Positions 24,918 to 34,143 are shown, counted from the stretch's first letter. The stretch is DNA of 64,000 nt from Rhizobium tropici CIAT 899 (GCF_000330885.1 NC_020059.1:2655001-2719000); one strand, 5' to 3'. Made by a program: numbers and translations. Notes: generated from the sequence alone by a model not told the origin.

Positions 24918-26327
24918 TTGGCATTTGATGAAATGATTACTGCGGATGAAAGTCCGCGCGCGCCTTACGAGAAATACTTCGAGTGGTACTCAGGCCAGGA
25001 CAGGGGCCACCTCATTGCCAAATCCCGCGATGCGGAAACCATCTTCCGGAAGACGGGCATTACCTTCGCGGTCTACGGACACGCAGACTCCTCCGAAAAG
25101 CTCATTCCCTTCGACATCATCCCCCGCATCATTTCAGGCCGCGAATGGCGCAAGCTCGCCCAGGGCATCGAACAGCGGGTCGTCGCCCTCAATGCCTTCC
25201 TCGACGACATCTACCACAAGCAGGAAATCATCCGCGCCGGCCGCATCCCGCGCGAGCTGATCGAAAGGAACGACGCCTTCCTGCCTGAAATGATCGGCTT
25301 TCGTCCGCCGGGCGGTGTCTACACCCATATCGTCGGCACCGACATCGTGCGCACCGGCGAAGACCAATTCTATGTGCTTGAGGACAATGCCCGCACGCCT
25401 TCCGGCGTCAGCTACATGCTGGAAAACCGCGAAACGATGATGCAGATGTTCCCCGAACTGTTTCACCAGAACAAGGTGCAGCGCGTCGAGGACTATCCGC
25501 TGCTGCTGCGCCAGAGCCTGGCATCGCTCGCCCCTCCCGGATGCAAGGGCAAGCCGCGCGTCGCCGTGCTGACGCCGGGCATCTATAACTCCGCCTATTA
25601 CGAGCATTCCTTCCTCGCCGACATGATGGGCGTGGAGCTGGTGGAAGGCTCCGATCTGCGCGTCATCGACGGCAAGGTGAAGATGCGCACGACACGTGGC
25701 TATGAGGCTATCGACGTGCTCTACCGCCGCGTCGACGACGATTTCCTCGATCCCCTCACCTTCCGCCCGGATTCCGCGCTCGGTATTCCCGGCATCATGG
25801 ACGTCTACCGCGCCGGCAACATCACCATCGCCAATGCGCCCGGCACCGGCATTTCCGACGACAAGGCGATCTACTCCTACATGCCTGAAATCGTCGAATT
25901 CTACACCGGCCGCAAGCCGATCCTCGAGAACGTGCCGACGTGGCGCTGTTCTGAGCCCGACAGCCTGCAATATGTGCTCGATAATCTTGCCGATCTCGTC
26001 GTCAAGGAAGTTCACGGCTCCGGCGGCTATGGCATGCTCGTCGGACCGACGGCCACGAAGAAGGAGCGGACGGCCTTTGCCGAAAAGCTCAAGAGCAAGC
26101 CGAACAACTACATCGCGCAGCCGACCCTTTCGCTCTCCACGGTGCCGATCCTGGTCAACAAGGGCATTGCGCCAAGGCATGTCGATCTGCGGCCCTATGT
26201 CCTCGTCTCCGACAAGGTGCGGATCATCCCAGGCGGGTTGACCCGCGTGGCGCTGAAGGAAGGCTCGCTGGTGGTCAACTCCAGCCAGGGCGGCGGCACC
26301 AAAGACACCTGGGTTCTGGAGGACTGA
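24918..26327 (+). CDS. Circularly permuted ATP-grasp type 2 family protein
   Basis: A protein of about 469 residues from the proposed TTG 24918 (CGGGGA lies 9 bases upstream); ATG 24891 or 24864 would add 9 or 18 residues. The family pattern is clear: FDEMI near the start, SGREWRKLAQGIEQRVVALNAFLDDIYH, YVLEDNARTPSGVSYMLENR, PGTGISDDKAIYSYMPEIV and LVVKEVHGSGGYGMLVGP, where an ATP-grasp nucleotide site is expected. The group is thought to form an amide or peptide bond on an unknown substrate. It is the first of three genes (with alpha-E and transglutaminase-like genes) found together in many bacteria. Confidence 0.9.
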   Translation: MAFDEMITADESPRAPYEKYFEWYSGQDRGHLIAKSRDAETIFRKTGITFAVYGHADSSEKLIPFDIIPRIISGREWRKLAQGIEQRVVALNAFLDDIYHKQEIIRAGRIPRELIERNDAFLPEMIGFRPPGGVYTHIVGTDIVRTGEDQFYVLEDNARTPSGVSYMLENRETMMQMFPELFHQNKVQRVEDYPLLLRQSLASLAPPGCKGKPRVAVLTPGIYNSAYYEHSFLADMMGVELVEGSDLRVIDGKVKMRTTRGYEAIDVLYRRVDDDFLDPLTFRPDSALGIPGIMDVYRAGNITIANAPGTGISDDKAIYSYMPEIVEFYTGRKPILENVPTWRCSEPDSLQYVLDNLADLVVKEVHGSGGYGMLVGPTATKKERTAFAEKLKSKPNNYIAQPTLSLSTVPILVNKGIAPRHVDLRPYVLVSDKVRIIPGGLTRVALKEGSLVVNSSQGGGTKDTWVLED

Positions 26328-26333
26328 TCGGAC

Positions 26334-27275
26334 ATGCTGGGAAGAACCGCGAATGGCCTCTACTGGATGTTCCGTTACATCGAGCGCGCCGAAAACATAG
26401 CCCGCCTGGTCGATGCCGGCCAGCGCATGTCGCTGACCCGCAGCGACGCCGTCGATGATGACTGGGACGGCGTCCTGCAAAGCGCCGGAGTGCGCGAAGC
26501 CTACGATGAGGTGCACAACAAGCTGACCGGAACCGACGCGATCGATTATCTGATGCGCGACCGCTCCAATCCGTCGAGCGTCATGTCCTGCATCGAATAT
26601 GGCCGCAACAATGCCCGCATGGTGCGCACGGCGCTAACCCGCGACACGTGGGAGGCGACCAACGAATGCTGGATCGAGCTGAAGTCGCTGCTCGGCAAGA
26701 AGCTGAAGACGGCAGAGCTACCGGAGACGATCGACGTCATCAAGCGGCGCGCCGGCTTGATCCGCGGCGCCTTCCACGGCTCGATGCTGCGCAACGAGCT
26801 CTATAACTTTGCCCGCATCGGCACCTTCATCGAGCGCGCCGATAACACGGCCCGCATCCTCGACGTGAAATATTACGTCCTGTTGCCATCCGTCTCGCAT
26901 GTCGGCTCCTCGCTCGACAATGCGCAATGGGAGTCGATCCTCAGATCGGTCTCCGCGCACCGGGCCTATAAATGGGCTTACGATCCCGAATACAAGCCGG
27001 CCAACATTGCCGACTTCCTGATCCTCAACGGCCAGATGCCGCGCTCGCTCGCCTATTGCTATGAGAAGATCGTCAGCAATATCGGCTATCTCAGCGCCGA
27101 ACATGAGAAAAAGCTGCCGGCGCACGATACCGCGGAGGCCATCCGCCAATCGCTGCAGAAGCTGACGATCAAGCGCATCATGGACCAGGGCCTGCATGAG
27201 TTCCTCGAGGATTTCGTCGCCCACAACAACAAACTGGGCGCCGAAATCTCCGACGGCTACCGGTTCTACGAATAG
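26334..27275 (+). CDS. Alpha-E domain-containing protein
   Basis: A 313-residue, mainly helical protein of the alpha-E (DUF403) family: MLGRTANGLYWMFRYIERAENIARLVDA at the start, FARIGTFIERADNTARILDVKYY in the middle repeat, and a C-terminal HNNKLGAEISDGYRFYE. No enzyme motif is known. It starts 6 bases after the ATP-grasp stop and always accompanies that family, so it is presumed to work with it. Role unknown. Confidence 0.9.
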   Translation: MLGRTANGLYWMFRYIERAENIARLVDAGQRMSLTRSDAVDDDWDGVLQSAGVREAYDEVHNKLTGTDAIDYLMRDRSNPSSVMSCIEYGRNNARMVRTALTRDTWEATNECWIELKSLLGKKLKTAELPETIDVIKRRAGLIRGAFHGSMLRNELYNFARIGTFIERADNTARILDVKYYVLLPSVSHVGSSLDNAQWESILRSVSAHRAYKWAYDPEYKPANIADFLILNGQMPRSLAYCYEKIVSNIGYLSAEHEKKLPAHDTAEAIRQSLQKLTIKRIMDQGLHEFLEDFVAHNNKLGAEISDGYRFYE

Positions 27276-27287
27276 GCGGGCGATATC

Positions 27288-28106
27288 ATGAGACTGACGA
27301 TCAGCCATATCACGGAATATCGCTACGACGAGCCGGCGCAGTTTTCCCTGCAACGGCTTCACCTGACGCCGCTGACGGGCGTGGGACAGACGGTTATCGA
27401 CTGGAAGCTTTCGGTCGAAGGCGCCAAGCCTGAGGTTGAGTATGACGACCAGTTCGGCAATCGCGCCACGCTGGTTTCCCTCGACGGGCAGCAGGACGCA
27501 ACGAAGATCATTGCCTCAGGCGAAGTCGAGACGCAGGACCTCAACGGCGTCGTCGGGCCGCATCAGGGCTTCAGCCCGCTCTGGCTCTTTCTGCGGGACT
27601 CGCCGCGCACCAAGGCTGGCAAGCTGACGAAGGAACTGCTGCGCAGCGTTTCAGGCGACAACGAACTCGGCAAGATGCATGCGCTGATGAAAGCGATCCA
27701 TCAGACCGTGGAATACAAGCCAGGCACCAGCAACACGGAGACAACGGCGGAACAGGCACTGGAGGCAAAGAGCGGCGTCTGCCAGGACCATGCGCACATC
27801 TTTCTAGCCGGCGCCCGCGCATTGCAGATCCCTGCCCGTTACGTCTCCGGCTACCTGATGATGGAAGGCAAGAACGAGCAGGCTGCTACCCATGCCTGGG
27901 CAGAGGCGCATATTGCCGGCCTCGGCTGGGTCGGCTTCGATCCGGCCAACGACGTCTGCCCCGACGCACGCTACGTCCGCATCGCGACCGGCCTCTGCTA
28001 TCGCGACGCCGCTCCCGTGTCCGGCATGCGCATCGGCACGCCGGGCGAAACCCTTATGGTCAAGGTGACGGTGGCGAGCCAGGGACAAAGTCAGAGCCAG
28101 AGCTGA
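27288..28106 (+). CDS. Transglutaminase-like cysteine protease family protein
   Basis: A 272-residue protein. The N-terminal transglutaminase_N beta region (LTISHITEYRYDEPAQFSLQRLHLTP) is followed by the core with the catalytic triad: Cys in AKSGVCQDHAHIFLAGAR, His in ATHAWAEAHIAGLGW and Asp in FDPANDVCP. It lies 12 bases after the alpha-E gene, completing the triad operon. It may hydrolyse or transfer an amide bond made by the ATP-grasp partner. In many genomes a proteasome-type protease gene follows; here a convergent TetR gene follows instead. Confidence 0.9.
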   Translation: MRLTISHITEYRYDEPAQFSLQRLHLTPLTGVGQTVIDWKLSVEGAKPEVEYDDQFGNRATLVSLDGQQDATKIIASGEVETQDLNGVVGPHQGFSPLWLFLRDSPRTKAGKLTKELLRSVSGDNELGKMHALMKAIHQTVEYKPGTSNTETTAEQALEAKSGVCQDHAHIFLAGARALQIPARYVSGYLMMEGKNEQAATHAWAEAHIAGLGWVGFDPANDVCPDARYVRIATGLCYRDAAPVSGMRIGTPGETLMVKVTVASQGQSQSQS

Positions 28107-28186
28107 TGCGGACATGTCCGGGAAGGAGAACTGGAGGTCTCTATCATTAGCAGGCGTCCACATGTCGGGACCATGGTCGAATTCCG

Positions 28187-28831
28187 CTACTCTACTCTGT
28201 GCGCGGCAAGGTAAGAACGAAACATAATTGTCAATTGCCTCTCCGCTTCGATGCCATCAGCAACACTCAAAACCTTATGGCAGAAGGCAGGAACGGTTCC
28301 ATAAAGTGCGGCAGTCAGGGTTTGGGCAATCAAACCCACATCGGCAAATCGGTCATTACTGGCATCGGACAGGGTTGCTTCGACAGCCCTTGTACTTCGC
28401 TGGACCGCCGAATCGATTAGCTCTCGAGCATCGAGTTCCAAACCGATACGATAGAGCGCGGGAGAAACCTCGGCCCGCGCTATTTGCACCTGGAGGTAAG
28501 CTGTCACCACGGCTTCCGCTATCGTCTCAACGGTACCAAGACGATTTTCGTCACACGCCTTTTCGACCGCCTCGGCAATCATGAGCAGATGCCGCTCCAG
28601 TACGGCAAAAAGCAAAGCCTGCTTGTTCGGGAAATACTGGTAGAGCGTCCCGACCGAAACGCCAGCACGACGTGCCACACGCGTGGTGTTGAAACGGATT
28701 AGACCATCACTCAGCAAAACCTGAATGGTTGCCTCGAAAATTGCGTCCACGGTTGCGATGGACCGGCCCTGACGCGGGGATTTCCGGGGGTTTAGCGGTG
28801 GTCGGAGGCCGTTTTCCATAAGCGAATCCAA
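28187..28831 (-). CDS. TetR-family transcriptional regulator
   Basis: A 214-residue repressor. The helix-turn-helix is at residues 20-70 (TVDAIFEATIQVLL, VARRAGVSVGTLYQYFPNKQALLFAV), and a variable ligand domain follows. It is divergent from an SDR gene (28928); the 96-base gap holds TGAA-N6-TTCA at 28836-28849 and an AT-rich -10-like stretch, so it likely represses itself and the SDR gene. Ligand unknown. Confidence 0.88.
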   Translation of the reverse strand: MDSLMENGLRPPLNPRKSPRQGRSIATVDAIFEATIQVLLSDGLIRFNTTRVARRAGVSVGTLYQYFPNKQALLFAVLERHLLMIAEAVEKACDENRLGTVETIAEAVVTAYLQVQIARAEVSPALYRIGLELDARELIDSAVQRSTRAVEATLSDASNDRFADVGLIAQTLTAALYGTVPAFCHKVLSVADGIEAERQLTIMFRSYLAAHRVE

Positions 28832-28927
28832 AACCTGAATGATGCTTCATATATAACTTCCGGCCCCGCTACTCCAGCAATAGTGCGGTTTACGTCGGGC
28901 GCCTTCAGAGACGTATTGGAGACGAAT

Positions 28928-29677
28928 ATGGGTAAATTGGACGATAAGATCGCTGTCATCACCGGCGGCAATTCAGGAATAGGGCTGGCGACAGCCAAGC
29001 TGTTTGCACGCGAAGGCGCAAAGGTCGTCATTACCGGCCGCGATCAGGCGACGCTCGATGCCGCGGCACAAAGCATCGGGCATGGTGCCGACGCAATCCG
29101 CAGCGATATTTCCAGGATGTCGGACATCGAAGCGCTTCGCGACTATGTCAAGAACAAGCATGGCCGGGTCGATATCGCCTTTGCGAATGCCGGCGGCGCG
29201 CGACCAAACATGTTTGAATACATGTCGGAGGAGGAATTCGATTTCACGGTCGTTAACACGTTCAAGGGAACTTACTTTACGGTGCAGAAGCTTCTGCCGC
29301 TCATGACCTCCGGCGGCTCGATAATCCTGAACACCTCAACCCTGAGCACGCAGGGCCGTCCATATGTCAGCGTCTATTCGGCGGGAAAAGCCGCCATCCG
29401 CTCGCTGGCACGATCGCTCACCGTCGAGCTGACTGGAAAGGGTATTCGCGTGAATGCCGTGGCACCTGGCTATATTGATACCGATCAAGCGCGGAAAGCA
29501 GGAGTGAGCGAGGAGATGATCGAGCAGACGAAGACCCAGGTGCACGCCCAAATTCCGATGCACCGCAGCGGCACAGTCAACGAGATCGCGAAAGCCGTCC
29601 TGTTTCTCGCCTCTGATGACTCGTCCTACGTGACGGGCAGCGAATTGTGCGTCGATGGTGGCTGGGCTCAAGTATAA
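28928..29677 (+). CDS. Short-chain dehydrogenase/reductase
   Basis: A 249-residue SDR. The cofactor motif is AVITGGNSGIGLATAKLF, the catalytic residues are in LNTSTLSTQGRPYVSVYSAGKAAIRSL (Ser, Tyr, Lys), and the C-terminus VTGSELCVDGGW is typical of FabG-like SDRs. ATG 28928 has GGAGA upstream; the in-frame ATG 28883 is less likely. Probably controlled by the divergent TetR gene. Substrate unknown. Confidence 0.88.
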   Translation: MGKLDDKIAVITGGNSGIGLATAKLFAREGAKVVITGRDQATLDAAAQSIGHGADAIRSDISRMSDIEALRDYVKNKHGRVDIAFANAGGARPNMFEYMSEEEFDFTVVNTFKGTYFTVQKLLPLMTSGGSIILNTSTLSTQGRPYVSVYSAGKAAIRSLARSLTVELTGKGIRVNAVAPGYIDTDQARKAGVSEEMIEQTKTQVHAQIPMHRSGTVNEIAKAVLFLASDDSSYVTGSELCVDGGWAQV

Positions 29678-29681
29678 TAGT

Positions 29682-29712
29682 AATCCCGGCACTCCTTGTG
29701 AGTGCCGGGATT
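29682..29712. terminator. Bidirectional hairpin between convergent SDR and dehydratase genes
   Basis: AATCCCGGCACT (29682-29693) pairs perfectly over 12 bp with AGTGCCGGGATT (29701-29712) around a 7-base loop. It lies between the SDR stop (29677) and the dehydratase stop (29746). T-runs are weak on both sides. Confidence 0.65.
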
Positions 29713-29745
29713 GCATATGGCTTAATGAATTTACCAGCTCAAAGC

Positions 29746-31491
29746 CTAGTGGCTGTCGCGGTTGTTCGGGATTTCCGAGCCGCGGGGGCCGACGAGGAAG
29801 TCGAGGTCGGCGCCGGTGTCGGCCTGCATGACCGACTTCACGTAGAGACCGCCATAGCCGCCGGTGAGCGGCTTGACCGGGGAAACCCAGGCGGCGCGGC
29901 GCTTTGCCAGTTCCTCGTCCGACACTTCGAGCTGGATGGTGCGGGCCGGAACGTCGACGGCGATGATGTCGCCGTTCTGAACCAGCGCCAGCGGGCCACC
30001 ATCGGCTGCTTCCGGAGCCGTGTGCAGGATGACGGTGCCGTAAGCGGTGCCGGACATGCGCGCATCGGAAATGCGGATCATGTCGGTGATGCCCTTCTTC
30101 AGCACCTTCGGCGGCAGGCCCATGTTGCCGACTTCGGCCATGCCCGGATAACCCTTCGGGCCGCAGTACTTCAGCACCATGACGCAGTTCTCGTCGATGT
30201 CGAGATCGTCGCGGTTGATGCGGGCGTGATAGTCTTCGATGCTTTCGAAGACGACGGCGCGGCCCTTGTGCTGCATCAGATGCGGCGAAGCGGCGGACGG
30301 CTTCAGGACAGCACCCTTCGGCGCGAGATTGCCGCGCAGGACAGCGATACCGCCCGACTGCGTCAGCGCCTTTTCGCGCGGGACGATAACGTCGTCATTG
30401 TAGTTGACGACATCCTTGACGCCTGCCCAGATCGTGTCGCCCGTGACCGTGATGGCGTCCTTGTGGAGCAGGCCCATTTCGCCGACTGCCTTGATGACGA
30501 CGGGCAGACCGCCGGCATAGTAGAACTCTTCCATCAGGTGCTTGCCCGAAGGCTGCAGGTTGACGATGGTCGGCACTTCGCGGCCCAGACGATCCCAATC
30601 GTCAAGCGACAGGTCGACGCCGATGCGGCCCGCGAGCGCGAGGAGGTGCAGAACGGCATTGGTCGAGCCGCCGACGGCGCCGTTGACGCGGATAGCGTTT
30701 TCGAAGGCTTCCTTGGTCAGAATATCCGATGGTTTCAGGTCTTCCTTGACCATGTCGACGATACGGCGGCCGGAAAGTTGCGAGATAACACGACGGCGCG
30801 CATCGACAGCCGGGATCGCGGCATTGCCGGGCAAGGTCATGCCGAGCGCTTCGGCCATAGACGCCATGGTCGAGGCCGTACCCATGGTCATGCAGCTGCC
30901 GGCCGAGCGGGCCATACCCTGCTCCGCATCCATGAATTCATCCAGCGACATCTCGCCGGACTTCACCATTTCCGAGAACTGCCAGATCGCCGTGCCGGAG
31001 CCAACATCCTTACCGCGCCACTTGCCGTTCAGCATCGGGCCGCCGGAAACGAGGATGACCGGGATGTCGACGGAAGCGGCACCCATCAGCAGGCTCGGCG
31101 TGGTCTTGTCGCAGCCGCCGAGCAGCACGACGCCATCGACTGGGTTGCCGCGGATCGCTTCTTCCACGTCCATGGCAGCGAGGTTGCGGAACATCATCGC
31201 CGTCGGGCGCAGCGTGCTTTCGCCGACGGAGAAGACCGGGAATTCGACGGGGAAGCCGCCCGCCTCGTAGACACCGCGCTTCACGCGCTCTGCAAGATCG
31301 CGCAGATGCGCGTTGCAGGGCGTCAGTTCCGACCAGGTGTTACAGATGCCGATGATCGGACGGCCGTCGAACGTATCGGCCGGCAGGCCCTGGTTCTTCA
31401 TCCAGGAGCGATGCATGATCGCATTCTTGCCGGTGCCGCCGAACCAATCGTAGGAGCGCAGCTTGCGCGGCCATTCAGCTTTCTTTTTCAT
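29746..31491 (-). CDS. L-arabinonate dehydratase (IlvD/Edd family)
   Basis: A 581-residue Fe-S dehydratase. It shows the IlvD/Edd cysteines in GICNTWSELTPCNAH, VLLGGCDKTTPSLLMGA and SAGSCMTMGTASTMASM, which bind a [2Fe-2S] cluster, and a Mg-binding region. The sequence looks closest to the rhizobial L-arabinonate dehydratase, which has the same start (EWPRKLRSYDWFGG) and length, and not to branched-chain IlvD. It would dehydrate L-arabinonate (and D-fuconate/D-xylonate to a degree) to 2-keto-3-deoxyarabinonate. Its position downstream of chvE-ggu, where ChvE binds arabinose and galactose, supports this. D-xylonate dehydratase remains possible. Confidence 0.82.
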   Translation of the reverse strand: MKKKAEWPRKLRSYDWFGGTGKNAIMHRSWMKNQGLPADTFDGRPIIGICNTWSELTPCNAHLRDLAERVKRGVYEAGGFPVEFPVFSVGESTLRPTAMMFRNLAAMDVEEAIRGNPVDGVVLLGGCDKTTPSLLMGAASVDIPVILVSGGPMLNGKWRGKDVGSGTAIWQFSEMVKSGEMSLDEFMDAEQGMARSAGSCMTMGTASTMASMAEALGMTLPGNAAIPAVDARRRVISQLSGRRIVDMVKEDLKPSDILTKEAFENAIRVNGAVGGSTNAVLHLLALAGRIGVDLSLDDWDRLGREVPTIVNLQPSGKHLMEEFYYAGGLPVVIKAVGEMGLLHKDAITVTGDTIWAGVKDVVNYNDDVIVPREKALTQSGGIAVLRGNLAPKGAVLKPSAASPHLMQHKGRAVVFESIEDYHARINRDDLDIDENCVMVLKYCGPKGYPGMAEVGNMGLPPKVLKKGITDMIRISDARMSGTAYGTVILHTAPEAADGGPLALVQNGDIIAVDVPARTIQLEVSDEELAKRRAAWVSPVKPLTGGYGGLYVKSVMQADTGADLDFLVGPRGSEIPNNRDSH

Positions 31492-31553
31492 ATCTCAGTA
31501 CCCTTTGCGTCGCCCAGGCCGCCTCGTTCGCGCCTGGACTTTGAAATCGATGA

Positions 31554-32987
31554 TCAGGCGAGCGTGTAAGCCGTCTTGACGGTGGTGAAGAATTCGGCGG
31601 CATATTTGCCCTGCTCGCGCGAACCGAAGGAAGAGCCCTTGCGGCCACCGAACGGCACGTGGAAATCGACGCCGGCCGTCGGCAGGTTGACCATCACCAT
31701 ACCCGCTTCCGCATTGCGCTTGAAATGCGTTGCATGCTTCAGGCTCGTCGTGGCAATGCCCGAGGACAGGCCGAACGGCGTGTCATTGGCCGTTGCCAAA
31801 GCTTCCTCGTAATCCCTAACGCGGATGACGGAGGCAACCGGCCCGAAGATCTCTTCGCGGCTGATGCGCATCTGGTTCGTCGCTTCCGTGAAGAGCGTCG
31901 GCTGCAGGTAGAAACCGGGCGTGTCGCGGCTGACGAGCTCGCCGCCGAAGGCGAGCTTGGCGCCTTCCCGCTTCCCGATCTCGATATAATCGGTATCCGT
32001 CTTCAGCTGCTTGGCATCGACGACCGGGCCGATATGCGTGCCGGACTTCATGGCGTTATCGACGTTGAGCGTCTTCAGCTTTTCCGTCAGCGCCGCCACG
32101 AACCTGTCGTGAATGCCTTCTGTAACGATGAGGCGCGACGAGGCTGTGCAACGCTGGCCGGTCGAAAAGAAGGCGGAATTGGCGGCCGCCTCAACGGCAA
32201 CGGTCAGATCGGCATCGTCAAGCACGACCATCGGGTTCTTGCCGCCCATTTCGAGCTGGTACTTACGACCATGCTCGACGGAGGAAAGCGCGACGCGCTT
32301 GCCGGTGCCGACCGAGCCGGTGAAGGTGATACCCGAAAGAACCGGGCTGTCGAGCATAGCTTGACCGACGACCGAGCCCTTGCCCATGACGAGGTTCAAC
32401 ACACCCTTCGGCAGGCCGGCGCGGTTGAGGATATCGACGATTGCCCACGAGCAGCCGGGCACGAGATCGGCCGGCTTGAAGACGACGGTGTTGCCGTAGC
32501 AGAGCGCCGGCGCGATCTTCCAGGCGGGAATGGCGATCGGGAAGTTCCAGGGGGTGATGACGCCGATGACGCCGAGCGGCTCGCGGGTGATCTCGACGCC
32601 GATGTTCGGGCGCACGGAAGGAAGCACCTCGCCTGCCAGGCGCAGCGCCTCGCCGGCGAAGAATTCGAAGATCTGCGCGGCGCGGATGGTCTCGCCGATC
32701 GCTTCCGGCAGCGTCTTGCCCTCTTCGCGGGCGAGCAGCGCGCCGAGTTCATCCTTGCGTGCCAGGATCTCGTCGCCGGCCTTCTTCATGATCGTGTGGC
32801 GCTCCAGAATACCAGAACGCGACCAGGCTGGAAAAGCGGCCTTGGCGGCAGCGATCGCATCCGTGACATCCTGCGCGCTTGCGCTCGCATAGAGGCCGAC
32901 GACCTCGTTCGTATCCGACGGGTTGATGTTTTCGGTGCCGTTCGTCCCCGTCCACTCCCCGGCGATCAAGTTCTGATGAATGGTCAT
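31554..32987 (-). CDS. Aldehyde dehydrogenase, probably 2-oxoglutarate semialdehyde dehydrogenase
   Basis: A 477-residue NAD(P)-dependent aldehyde dehydrogenase. NAD-binding and catalytic segments are ITPWNFPIAIPAWKIAPALCYGNTVVFKPA, FTGSVGTGKRV, LEMGGKNPMVVLDDADL with the general-base Glu region and the catalytic Cys in FFSTGQRCTASSRLIV. Between gguC and the arabinonate dehydratase it most likely oxidises 2-oxoglutarate semialdehyde to 2-oxoglutarate, the last step of non-phosphorylative pentose oxidation. Sequence alone does not fix the substrate. A hairpin (33020-33045) separates it from gguC. Confidence 0.82.
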   Translation of the reverse strand: MTIHQNLIAGEWTGTNGTENINPSDTNEVVGLYASASAQDVTDAIAAAKAAFPAWSRSGILERHTIMKKAGDEILARKDELGALLAREEGKTLPEAIGETIRAAQIFEFFAGEALRLAGEVLPSVRPNIGVEITREPLGVIGVITPWNFPIAIPAWKIAPALCYGNTVVFKPADLVPGCSWAIVDILNRAGLPKGVLNLVMGKGSVVGQAMLDSPVLSGITFTGSVGTGKRVALSSVEHGRKYQLEMGGKNPMVVLDDADLTVAVEAAANSAFFSTGQRCTASSRLIVTEGIHDRFVAALTEKLKTLNVDNAMKSGTHIGPVVDAKQLKTDTDYIEIGKREGAKLAFGGELVSRDTPGFYLQPTLFTEATNQMRISREEIFGPVASVIRVRDYEEALATANDTPFGLSSGIATTSLKHATHFKRNAEAGMVMVNLPTAGVDFHVPFGGRKGSSFGSREQGKYAAEFFTTVKTAYTLA

Positions 32988-33019
32988 GGCGTCATGCCTT
33001 CCTGGATCGTATTGGAAAT

Positions 33020-33045
33020 GCCCGGCCGATCCCTTGCGGCCGGGC
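33020..33045 (-). terminator. Perfect 9-bp hairpin between gguC and the aldehyde dehydrogenase gene
   Basis: GCCCGGCCG (33020-33028) and CGGCCGGGC (33037-33045) pair perfectly around an 8-base loop, starting 9 bases after the gguC stop. Read on the minus strand, ATTT follows the stem, so it may give partial termination. Confidence 0.5.
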
Positions 33046-33053
33046 TCGATGCA

Positions 33054-34061
33054 TTACAGCTGGCGAACGGCCACTTCTTCCTCGGCATCGATCGCCAGCG
33101 GATTGCGCAGCGGCAGGCCGAATTCGCCAACTTCGATTTCAAAGACGTCGCCGACTTCAGGCTTGATGCCTTCCGCGAAGGAAAGCGTCGCCGTGCCGAA
33201 CATGTGCACATGCACATCGCCGGGAACACGGAAGATGCCGTACTTGAAGTGGTGATATTCAAGGTTCGCAAAGGTATGCGACATGTTCGCTTCACCCGAC
33301 AGAAACGGCTTTTCGAAGATCACCTTGTCGCCGCGCTTGATGCGCGACGTGCCGCGAATATCCTCCGGCGCCGCACCAACGCGGATTTCCGGGCCGAAGC
33401 TTGCCGGACGGAGCTTGGAATGGGCGAGATAAAGATAGTTGATCCGCTCGGTGACGTGATCGGAAAATTCGTTGGACAGCGCAAAGCCGATACGGAACGG
33501 CGTGCCGTCCTTGGCGATGACATAGATGCCGGCCATTTCGGGCTCTTCGCCGCCGTCGAGCGCGAAGGACGGAGACACCAGCGCAGCACCGGGGGCTGCA
33601 GAGCCATAGCCGTTGCCCTTGTAGAACCATTCGGGCTGCACGCCCTTCTCGCCCGCCTTCGGCTTGCCGCCCTCGATGCCCATCTTGAACATCTTCATGG
33701 AGTCGGTCAGCGTCTCCTCGGCGGCCTCCGTCGTCTTCTTGTGCATGGAATCGCGCGTGGCAGCGGAACCCAGATGCGTCAAGCCCGTGCCGGTCAAGTG
33801 CAGATGGGCAGCATCGGGATGCGTGATCGGCGGCAGGAAGCGGCCTTCGGCATAGGCCTTGTCGAGATCGATTGACTCGCCGAGACCATAGGCCTCGATG
33901 ACCGAAGCGAGCGACTTGCCGCTGTCGGCGGCTTCCATCGCAAGCTTGTAGACGCTGCCGCCATTGACGACGGCCTTGGCAGCTTCGCCGGGTCCATTGC
34001 GGACCGCAACGACGATCTCGCCGTTCGAACCCTTGATCTGCGAGATGAGCATGTCTTTCAT
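33054..34061 (-). CDS. gguC: GguC, AraD1-like fumarylacetoacetate-hydrolase family protein
   Basis: A 335-residue FAH-fold protein. The C-terminal half carries the FAH-type features (FALSNEFSDHVTERINYLYLAHSKLRPASFGPEI; FANLEYHHFKYGIFRVPGDVHVHMFGTATLSFAEG) where a metal-binding acidic cluster is expected. In Agrobacterium gguC lies directly after chvE-gguA-gguB, exactly as here. AraD1-type members are proposed 2-keto-3-deoxy-L-arabinonate dehydratases, which would fill the gap between the dehydratase and aldehyde dehydrogenase genes beside it. ATG 34052 (MLISQIK) is an alternative start with better spacing to AAAGG. Confidence 0.85.
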   Translation of the reverse strand: MKDMLISQIKGSNGEIVVAVRNGPGEAAKAVVNGGSVYKLAMEAADSGKSLASVIEAYGLGESIDLDKAYAEGRFLPPITHPDAAHLHLTGTGLTHLGSAATRDSMHKKTTEAAEETLTDSMKMFKMGIEGGKPKAGEKGVQPEWFYKGNGYGSAAPGAALVSPSFALDGGEEPEMAGIYVIAKDGTPFRIGFALSNEFSDHVTERINYLYLAHSKLRPASFGPEIRVGAAPEDIRGTSRIKRGDKVIFEKPFLSGEANMSHTFANLEYHHFKYGIFRVPGDVHVHMFGTATLSFAEGIKPEVGDVFEIEVGEFGLPLRNPLAIDAEEEVAVRQL

Positions 34062-34099
34062 CCTTTCCTAACAGACAGAGATCGGATGCGTTCTACCGT

Positions 34100-34122
34100 T
34101 CCGGCTCTCAGCGAGAGCCGGA
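34100..34122. repeat. Perfect 10-bp hairpin before gguC
   Basis: TCCGGCTCTC (34100-34109) and GAGAGCCGGA (34113-34122) pair perfectly around a 3-base loop in the gguB-gguC gap. With the next hairpin (34144-34175) it forms a tandem pair. No T-run follows in either direction. Confidence 0.5.
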
Positions 34123-34143
34123 CTCTGTCATGGATTTGGTTTT

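Noticed and set aside
29647..33875. Very long open frames on the plus strand opposite the arabinonate dehydratase and aldehyde dehydrogenase genes (640 and 738 codons)
   Set aside because: They are antisense shadows of strongly conserved genes in GC-rich DNA; their translations are low-complexity, His/Arg/Asp-rich and match no family.
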